A stretch of 48,316 nt of DNA, from NCBI GenBank assembly GCA_016212925.1, contig JACRDF010000026.1, positions 1 to 48,316 of the forward strand, written 5' to 3'. The position numbers and the translations under genes were made by a program. Below the pieces are notes generated by a model. The model was not told where the DNA came from and made no database searches. It saw nothing but the letters and a program-made list of their open reading frames with translations. The stretch is from Desulfomonile tiedjei (GTDB taxonomy: Bacteria > Desulfobacterota > Desulfomonilia > Desulfomonilales > Desulfomonilaceae). This document shows, piece after piece, positions 42,281-48,316 of the stretch (positions within the stretch are counted from its first letter, which is position 1; each line of letters starts with the position of its first letter).

Positions 42281-43573
42281 GTGCCTCATCGGTCTGACGA
42301 GAACCTATTCGGCCATCCGATAGGGCTTTCCGTATTGTTTCTCACCGAGACGTGGGAACGGTTCTCCTACTACGGAATGAGGGCTTTGCTCGTTTATTAC
42401 ATGGTCAAACAGCTCATGTTCACACAAGGTCAGGCGTCACATATATATGGGTTGTACACGGGCTTTGTCTATCTAACGCCGTTCTTCGGGGGTATTCTCG
42501 CGGACCGTGTGCTCGGCCAACGCAAGACAGTGATTCTCGGCGCGGTTTTGATGGCGCTAGGCCATTTCCTGATGGCCTTTCAGTCCCTCTTTTTCCCGGC
42601 CCTCGTTTTCCTGATCCTGGGAAACGGCGCTTTCAAACCCAACATTTCCACCCAGGTGGGCAATCTCTATCCTGCCGGAGACCGGCGGCGAGACAGGGCT
42701 TTCAGCATATTTTACGTGGGCATCAACGTGGGGGCTTTTTTTTCTCCATTGGTTTGCGGCACCTTAGGTGAGATTTACGGCTGGCATTATGGGTTCGGAG
42801 CCGCGGGCGTCGGCATGGTAATAGGACTCTGCATCTATCTGGTGGGGCAGCGGTGGTTGGCCCCGGACAATCTGGCCAAGACAAAATCGATTGAGAAGAC
42901 GGCCCCGGAGCAGTTCACAAAAACCGAAAAGAACAGCCTATGGGGCCTGCTTGTAGTGTGCCTCATCAGTGTGGCTTTTTGGGCGGCTTACGAGCAACAA
43001 GGAAACACGATCGCGCTTTGGGCAGACGTCAACACCGACCGCCATATTTTCGGCTGGGAGTTCCCTGCGTCGTGGTTCCAGTCTCTTAATCCGGCTTTTG
43101 TCTTCCTGTTTACCCCCCTGGTTATGACGTTTTGGTCACGGCAATCAAGAAGAGGCAAGGAACCGCCGACAGTCTTGAAAATGGCCTTCGGCTGTTTCTT
43201 GCTGGCATGCGGATTCTTGATCATGATTCCGGCAGCGATGGTGTATGAAACGGCCGGAACCCGGGTCAGCATGTGGTGGCTGGTCGTTTTCACCATTTTG
43301 GTCACTCTCGGCGAGCTGTACCTTTCTCCGGTAGGGCTTTCACTGGTGACGAAACTTTCTCCCGCGAGGGTCGTTTCCATGATGATGGGGACCTGGTTCT
43401 TATCTTCGTTTCTCGGGAACTACGCTGCCGGGCTCCTCGGCCATTTCTGGGAGAAGATGGCCAAAGATATCTTTTTTCTTATGATCGCAGCGCTTGCATT
43501 CGCAGCGGGATTAGCTATTCTGTTGGTCCTCGGACCATTGAAGCAGGCCATAGGCCCGGAACATGACATGTGA
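42281..43573 (+). CDS. POT/PTR family proton-coupled peptide transporter
   Basis: Imports di- and tripeptides with protons across the inner membrane. The 430-residue protein has the ExxER motif in ETWERFSYYGMRALLVYYM (residues 23-41), the PTR2 signature GNGAFKPNISTQVG, and about 12 transmembrane helices. It is at the short end of bacterial POT proteins (usually 450-500). AAGGAG lies 7 nt upstream of the GTG start. The gene stands 42 nt ahead of the PAS-SpoIIE phosphatase on the same strand, so cotranscription is possible. Confidence 0.93.
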   Translation: MPHRSDENLFGHPIGLSVLFLTETWERFSYYGMRALLVYYMVKQLMFTQGQASHIYGLYTGFVYLTPFFGGILADRVLGQRKTVILGAVLMALGHFLMAFQSLFFPALVFLILGNGAFKPNISTQVGNLYPAGDRRRDRAFSIFYVGINVGAFFSPLVCGTLGEIYGWHYGFGAAGVGMVIGLCIYLVGQRWLAPDNLAKTKSIEKTAPEQFTKTEKNSLWGLLVVCLISVAFWAAYEQQGNTIALWADVNTDRHIFGWEFPASWFQSLNPAFVFLFTPLVMTFWSRQSRRGKEPPTVLKMAFGCFLLACGFLIMIPAAMVYETAGTRVSMWWLVVFTILVTLGELYLSPVGLSLVTKLSPARVVSMMMGTWFLSSFLGNYAAGLLGHFWEKMAKDIFFLMIAALAFAAGLAILLVLGPLKQAIGPEHDM

Positions 43574-43615
43574 TCCGATGCATCGCTCGTAGGCTTCTCG
43601 ATTTGAGGCATAACC

Positions 43616-44866
43616 ATGAAAGGCCGCGACAAGGCCATTGATAATACGACACGCGAATTGACCGAACTGCGGCAAAAGGTCTTTGAACTGGAGTCGGTGA
43701 AGGTTCGCAGCGAACGAACCGTCCAAGACTTGCGCAAGCTGTTGAGCATGCAACAAGTGATCCTGGACAGTATTCCGGACATAGTCTGGCTCAAGGACGT
43801 GGAGAGCCGGTTCCTGGCGGTCAATGAAGCCTTTGCCAAAGCATCGAAGAGAACCAAGGAAGATCTGATCGGAAAAACCGACTTCGATTTCTGGCCGGCC
43901 AGTCTGGCCCAAAGGTACCGCGACGATGATGTCCAGGTCATGAAGTCCGGCGTAAAGAAGGTCATCGAAGAAACCCTGGCCCATTCGGAAAACGAGAAAG
44001 TCTGGATAGAAACCATAAAATCTCCCGTTCACGATGATATGGGACATGCGATTGGCACTGTCGGGATTTCCAGGGATATCACAGAGCGCAAACTTGCCCA
44101 GGAGAGGATCCAGGCCGAACTTGCCGTTGCCGCTCGAATTCAAAAAAACATGTTGCCGCAGGATTTTCCCCACCTGGCCCCGACGGACGCCTTCGATCTC
44201 TATGCGCTGATGAGCCCCGCGAGAGAGGTGGGAGGCGATTTTTACGATTTTTTCCTGGTTGACAATGACCACTTGTGTGTGTCCGTAGGTGACGTTGCCG
44301 GCAAAGGAGTTGCTGCTGCGCTCTTCATGGCGATCACAATAGCCCTTCTAAGGAGTACGGCGAGAGAGACATCGGCCCCTGATGCAATCCTGAACCGCTT
44401 AAACAGAGAATTGGTCCGCGGCAATGACGCGTGCATGTTTGTAACCGCGTTCTGCGCCATACTCGATCTGCGGACAGGGAGTCTTTCATACGCCAATGCA
44501 GGCCATCAACCGCCCTTGATTTGCACCCGGGAAAAATCAATTGCTTGCCTGGCCGCACCCAGTGGCCCGCCGCTGGGCCTCGTGGACGGAACCAGCTACA
44601 GGGAGGAATCCCTGACGCTCGATCCCGGAAACATTCTTTTCGCGTATACGGATGGCGTAACTGAGGCCTGTGACAAGCAATCGGCATTCTTTTCCGAAGA
44701 TAGGCTCGTACAAAGGGTATTGGAACTGAAGGCCGGCACCTGCGAGAAAATAATATCAGGGGTGATGGAATCCGTGGCTTCGTTCTGTACCGAAACGGAC
44801 CAGACAGACGACATCACCATGCTGGCTCTAGCGTTCAAGGGACGGCATGCTGCCGAACGAGGGTGA
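43616..44866 (+). CDS. PAS domain protein phosphatase (RsbU/SpoIIE type)
   Basis: A 416-residue sensor that dephosphorylates a Ser/Thr target, typically an anti-sigma antagonist. It begins with a short coiled coil (about 10-45), then a PAS domain (LDSIPDIVWLKDVESRFLAV, TDFDFWP, about 47-165), a linker helix, and a PP2C-like SpoIIE domain (from about 190) with metal-binding VGGDFYDFF, SVGDVAGKGVAAALFMA and FAYTDGVTEA, and a final TDDITMLAL. Catalytic aspartates are present. No antagonist or anti-sigma gene is adjacent. Confidence 0.92.
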   Translation: MKGRDKAIDNTTRELTELRQKVFELESVKVRSERTVQDLRKLLSMQQVILDSIPDIVWLKDVESRFLAVNEAFAKASKRTKEDLIGKTDFDFWPASLAQRYRDDDVQVMKSGVKKVIEETLAHSENEKVWIETIKSPVHDDMGHAIGTVGISRDITERKLAQERIQAELAVAARIQKNMLPQDFPHLAPTDAFDLYALMSPAREVGGDFYDFFLVDNDHLCVSVGDVAGKGVAAALFMAITIALLRSTARETSAPDAILNRLNRELVRGNDACMFVTAFCAILDLRTGSLSYANAGHQPPLICTREKSIACLAAPSGPPLGLVDGTSYREESLTLDPGNILFAYTDGVTEACDKQSAFFSEDRLVQRVLELKAGTCEKIISGVMESVASFCTETDQTDDITMLALAFKGRHAAERG

Positions 44867-44895
44867 AGACGCTCCCTGCGCTAATGGGCCGCGCT

Positions 44896-45033
44896 CTATC
44901 TCCCCATCAGCCCCAACACGCCTATTATTACCAGATAAACCCCGACGATCAGATACATCAAATCGGGCCGAATAAGTATCAATATACCTGCAATGAGAGC
45001 TAGTACAGGCGAGAACCTCGGGTGTATCCTCAT
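44896..45033 (-). CDS. Small two-helix membrane protein (DUF3096-like)
   Basis: A 45-residue protein, MRIHPRFSPVLALIAGILIL, IRPDLMYLIVGVYLVIIGVL, ending in GLMGR. Two hydrophobic helices are joined by the IRPDL turn, as in DUF3096 proteins (LAGILILI-P-L...YIVGIYLIIIGILGL). GGAGGAATTGACC precedes the ATG, a strong ribosome site that supports the gene. Function is unknown. It lies between the phosphatase (convergent) and an MBL-fold gene that reads into it from the same strand. Confidence 0.75.
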   Translation of the reverse strand: MRIHPRFSPVLALIAGILILIRPDLMYLIVGVYLVIIGVLGLMGR

Positions 45034-45111
45034 GGTCAATTCCTCCGCATACTAATTGCTGACCTCAATCCGTTATTGTTGTCATTACGGTAGGTATGGA
45101 CCCTGGTATTG

Positions 45112-46098
45112 TCAATCTTGGAGCCGGTAGCAGTAGTGCGACCCTTCTTTGACCCGAGCGGCAAGGCCTTGCTCCTCCAGGGCATCCAAATGTCCTTCGG
45201 TTGCCGAGATCCCGTAAAAGACTTCTATGCCTGAGAGTGGGCCGAAGAGTTCAGTTGCCACCATGAACTGAGTCATTCCGGCCTTTTTCTTTGCGATCTT
45301 CTCGCCCTGTGCCAGGATTCGGTGTACTTCTTTGCTTCGTTTGGCGTGTTGGTCCCGGATCCTACGGATTCGCGTGGCAAGGTCCTCAAAAGTTCTTCCA
45401 TGTCCGGGCAAGATCCTTTTCGCGGCCAGGCCGTTGATCCGGTCCAGGGACGCCCGATGCTCGGTCAGGCTTTTGTACCCCCCGGAACCGGTCTTACGCA
45501 TGGCGGGATTAGGGAATATTTCGGTCAAGAGCGTGTCCCCGGTGAACAGTGTTCCGTCCGCTCGGTTTAAAAGGCACACGGAACCCGCGCTATGGCCGGG
45601 AGTATGGATCGCCTGAAGCTCCAAATCATCAAATCCGAAAACCATGCCTTCGCTTATAGGCGTTTCAGCGGCAATCGGATTGCACATTCCCCTATGGCGG
45701 GCGAAAACCACTTGGATCAATTCGTCCGCGAGGTCTTTCGGTATCCCCGCTTCCGCGAAAAACTTTCGGTAATTCTCGCGTATATCTATCAATTGCTCAT
45801 CCGGATTGGCCACCCATTGAATGCTGTCCCAGGGGTGAACGAAGACTTCCGCTCCGCTGATTTCAGCGATTCTCCCGGTTAATCCGATATGATCCATATG
45901 GCCGTGAGTAGTAATTATCCTGCGAAGGTCGCCGAGTTTTCCGCGCTGAGCTTCTATCGCTGATTTGATAGTTTCCAGGCCCTCTTCAGTGTTAACGCCG
46001 GTGTCAATCAACGTGGGGACGGAATCCGCAATGTAGTAGCAATTCACCCATTTAACGGGGTAAGGGATCGGAACTTGTATCCTCGTGATTTTGGTCAT
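45112..46098 (-). CDS. MBL-fold hydrolase with C-terminal winged helix
   Basis: A 328-residue cytoplasmic protein of the glyoxalase II-like MBL family. The metal box is TTHGHMDHIG (HxHxDH), with AIHTPGHSAGSV, FTGDTL and ILPGHGRT as further ligands. The C-terminal part (EGHLDALEEQGLAARVKEGS) resembles the winged helix of LACTB2-type hydrolases. Substrates may be thioesters, lactones or RNA. The ATG at 46098 has no strong ribosome site in sight. It is divergent from the beta-CASP gene. Confidence 0.9.
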   Translation of the reverse strand: MTKITRIQVPIPYPVKWVNCYYIADSVPTLIDTGVNTEEGLETIKSAIEAQRGKLGDLRRIITTHGHMDHIGLTGRIAEISGAEVFVHPWDSIQWVANPDEQLIDIRENYRKFFAEAGIPKDLADELIQVVFARHRGMCNPIAAETPISEGMVFGFDDLELQAIHTPGHSAGSVCLLNRADGTLFTGDTLLTEIFPNPAMRKTGSGGYKSLTEHRASLDRINGLAAKRILPGHGRTFEDLATRIRRIRDQHAKRSKEVHRILAQGEKIAKKKAGMTQFMVATELFGPLSGIEVFYGISATEGHLDALEEQGLAARVKEGSHYCYRLQD

Positions 46099-46375
46099 GA
46101 GCCTCGCTTGTCCTGCTGCTCGTTTATGTCACATCCGTGCGAAACGACTGGTTTGTCGCCAATTCTTTATGGGGCATCTCGAAAACGAGTGCCGGGCGTG
46201 TATTAGCGTCATTCCGGCCAAAGCCGCGGCCCGGGTATTTTCGAGCATAAGCGATATCACCTGCCTTCCATACAGTCAAACCTGTTGACAAGTCTTTGGT
46301 GAACGGGCAATGAATGACAGTGCAAAGACCGACTGCATCACACGATCAATCACCAAATTCCGGAAGGGAAAAACC

Positions 46376-47983
46376 ATGGTTAAGGTCACGTGCTTCGGGG
46401 CCGCAGGTGGCGTAACAGGCTCCAATTTTCTTGTTGAAACTTCGAGAGGGAGGAGCCTCCTTATAGATTGCGGGCTTTTTCAGGGTGGCAAAGAGATGGA
46501 GCGTCGCAACTGGGAGCCTTGGGGCTACGACCCGAAAGAGGTCAAAAACCTGATCCTGACACATGCCCATATAGACCACAGCGGCCGCATCCCAAAATTG
46601 GTCAAGGACGGTTTTCGCGGAAAGATCATTACTTCTCCCCCCAGTGCCGAACTGTGCCAGGTGATGCTTCCCGATTCAGCCCACGTACAGGAGATGGAGG
46701 CCGAATGGCGGACAAGGAAACGTCGCCGCCAGGCCAGGCAGCATGTGGAACCTCTGTACACGACTGAGGATGCTGAGCGGAGCCTCCAATATTTGGTCCC
46801 TACGGAGCTTGATACCGTAATTGATGTTGAGCCCGGCATCAAAGCCAGGCTCAGGAACGCGGGCCACATCCTCGGCTCGTCCATTGTCGAACTGTGGATC
46901 GAGGACGAAGGAAAGGAAACAAAAATAGTCTTCTCCGGCGATCTGGGGAAGGAAGATCCCTTGATAGTACAAGATCCCTTCGAGATCGGAGAGGCGCACC
47001 ATGTATTTCTCGAATCGACCTACGGTAACCGGACGCATCGGTCTCTAGAGGAGAGCAAAGAGGAGCTTCTCAGTGCGATTGAGTATGCCGTGTCCAACAA
47101 CGGAAAGGTGATTATTCCCGCATTCGCGGTGGAGAGGACCCAGGAACTGCTCTATATTCTCGGTGAATTCTCACGAGCAGGCAAACTCCCCAATATTCCA
47201 ATCTATCTGGATAGTCCCCTTGCCATCAAGGCAACTGAGATATTTCGCAAGAATAAACAGTATTATGATGAGCCTGCCAGTGCAATGGTCGGGCGGGGGA
47301 TTGATCCGTTCGATATGCCAAACCTCAAGTTCACGCCGACAACGAACGAGTCCATGAAGATCAACCAATTGCCGGGCTCCGCGATTGTCATTTCCGCCAA
47401 CGGCATGTGCACGGCAGGCCGAATAAAGCATCATCTGAAGCACAACCTGTGGCGGCCGGGCGCAAGCATTATCATGGTGGGATTTCAGGCCGAAGGCACT
47501 ACGGGACGGCAAATCGTGGAAGGAGCGAAATTCGTCACGATTTTGGGGGAAAAGATAGCGGTCAGAGCAAAGGTTTTTACCATTGGCGGGATCTCCGCGC
47601 ACGCGGATCAGGAAGACCTTCTCTCCTGGGTTGGCCATTTCTCGAAAAAGTCCAGCCCGCGGGTCTTCCTTATTCACGGAGAGCCTTTGTCAAGCGAGTC
47701 GCTCGCCGCGGCAATCAGAAAGAATTTCGGACTTGACGTGTACGTGCCCCGATGGCGTGAAACGTTAAGCCTTGAGCCGCGCGAAGGTCTCCCCGAGGTC
47801 TTGCCTCATGTCGTCCCTGCGGATTTGCGACGACAAAAAATGCTCGAAATGACCGAGGACCTGGGAATCGAGGTCGCCAAGTTAAGAGACCGGTTGCTCA
47901 GTGAGGCACAAAAAATGTCCGAAGAAGACGTGGAAAGGCTCACAGAGATCCGCGACGAATTGCAAGCGATTGTAGCAGGGTAG
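46376..47983 (+). CDS. MBL/beta-CASP family ribonuclease-like protein
   Basis: A 535-residue protein of the YSH1/CPSF-like prokaryotic group (TTHA0252-like), probably an RNA-processing nuclease. The metal site is THAHIDHSG (His 63, 65, Asp 67, His 68), with AGHILGSS, FSGDLG and STYGNRTH, then the beta-CASP domain with IIPAFAVERTQELLYILG, SPLAIKATEIF, ISANGMCTAGRIKHHL and the final IGGISAHADQEDLLSW and LIHGE motifs. A C-terminal coiled coil of about 50 residues follows. GGAAGGGA lies 6-12 nt upstream of the ATG at 46376; the earlier ATG at 46310 has no site. It is not adjacent to a translation or RNase operon. Confidence 0.94.
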   Translation: MVKVTCFGAAGGVTGSNFLVETSRGRSLLIDCGLFQGGKEMERRNWEPWGYDPKEVKNLILTHAHIDHSGRIPKLVKDGFRGKIITSPPSAELCQVMLPDSAHVQEMEAEWRTRKRRRQARQHVEPLYTTEDAERSLQYLVPTELDTVIDVEPGIKARLRNAGHILGSSIVELWIEDEGKETKIVFSGDLGKEDPLIVQDPFEIGEAHHVFLESTYGNRTHRSLEESKEELLSAIEYAVSNNGKVIIPAFAVERTQELLYILGEFSRAGKLPNIPIYLDSPLAIKATEIFRKNKQYYDEPASAMVGRGIDPFDMPNLKFTPTTNESMKINQLPGSAIVISANGMCTAGRIKHHLKHNLWRPGASIIMVGFQAEGTTGRQIVEGAKFVTILGEKIAVRAKVFTIGGISAHADQEDLLSWVGHFSKKSSPRVFLIHGEPLSSESLAAAIRKNFGLDVYVPRWRETLSLEPREGLPEVLPHVVPADLRRQKMLEMTEDLGIEVAKLRDRLLSEAQKMSEEDVERLTEIRDELQAIVAG

Positions 47984-48133
47984 ACGCCCTATAACGATTT
48001 TCGATCGGGAATGCTTGCAGCCGTTCTAATATCAATTCACCCCTAAAACAGTCACTCGGATTTTCATCGTGTCCGGCACTGACCTGGTTCCCAGGTCAGT
48101 GGCACCCAATATTTTCAAGTCCGAACCGGTGTC

Positions 48134-48292
48134 ATACCAGTTCGCTATTATTCTCGTAACATCAAGGATAGCAGCTGTCATTGCGAGAAGCGAAGCGACG
48201 AAGCAATCTCTCGCCACTGAGATTGCTTCGGGCTCGACGCCCTCGCAATAACAACTTTCGGCGATGTTATATTTTTTATGGCGAACTGGTGT
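48134..48292. repeat. MITE-like element with the CATTGCGAG repeat inside
   Basis: The ends ATACCAGTTCGC (48134) and GCGAACTGGTGT (48281-48292) are inverted repeats. Inside is the CATTGCGAG repeat (48179-48249, arms CATTGCGAGAAGCGAAGCGA and GATTGCTTCGGG...CCTCGCAAT). The left end (CAGTTCGCTATTATTCTCGT) recurs at 17394-17423 next to the transposase-like remnant. It fills the end of the window after the beta-CASP gene, together with a shorter GACCTGGTTCCCAGGTC hairpin near 48081. Confidence 0.65.
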
Positions 48293-48316
48293 CGGGTGCC
48301 ACAGACCTGCCCAAGC

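Overview
The window reads as a chromosomal segment of an anaerobic, respiratory Gram-negative bacterium, most likely a sulfate or sulfite reducer of the Desulfobacterota. The grounds are a QmoA/QmoB pair next to a heterodisulfide-reductase-like CCG protein, a tungsten/molybdenum aldehyde:ferredoxin oxidoreductase with its own ferredoxin, a rubredoxin, a Tat-exported molybdoprotein, PilT motors and a beta-barrel outer-membrane protein. Genus cannot be fixed from the sequence alone. There is no rRNA, tRNA, CRISPR array, phage block or intact insertion sequence.

Layout. 0.5-4.4 kb: short-form 6-phosphogluconate dehydrogenase (+) and ClpB (-). 5.3-7.8 kb: two small proteins of unknown function and an HD-GYP response regulator. 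8.0-12.8 kb: two tandem PilT-type ATPases, a Tat-exported SUOX-fold protein and glucose-6-phosphate dehydrogenase. 14.4-17.3 kb: a three-gene ABC importer (binding protein, permease, ATPase). 17.5-20.1 kb: a broken transposase-like remnant, then ferredoxin plus AOR. 20.2-23.4 kb (-): a methyltransferase and a receiver / HisKA_2 kinase / receiver-PAS-TPR signalling operon. 24-28 kb: secreted or periplasmic hydrolases and a DUF4424-like protein. 28.6-33.5 kb: qmoA, qmoB and a soluble HdrC-HdrB fusion in the place where QmoC is expected. 34-39 kb: a 32-residue membrane peptide, recO, a TPR-like anchored protein and an RND/MMPL exporter. 39.5-48 kb: rubredoxin, outer-membrane barrel, methyltransferase, POT peptide transporter, PAS-SpoIIE phosphatase, a 45-residue DUF3096-like membrane protein, and two metallo-beta-lactamase-fold proteins, one of them a beta-CASP nuclease.

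The most unusual aspect is between the genes. Almost every intergenic gap holds palindromic, non-coding repeats of several distinct families. The most striking family has seven good copies. In each, a conserved block (a perfect or near-perfect palindrome of about 30 bp built around CCTTTTTgCAAAAAGG, plus a G-rich/T5 tract and an AT-rich spacer) is joined to a second hairpin whose sequence differs in every copy but whose arms always pair. Most copies sit 0-45 nt after a stop codon, with the variable hairpin on the far side. Other families are MITE-like elements of 91-270 bp with terminal inverted repeats. Several of them lie directly against genes and create spurious start codons or N-terminal extensions.

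Functionally, QmoA/QmoB/HdrCB, the AOR-ferredoxin pair and rubredoxin form the redox core. Zwf and Gnd supply the oxidative pentose phosphate branch. The HD-GYP regulator, the kinase operon and the SpoIIE phosphatase are sensory genes whose targets are not visible here.
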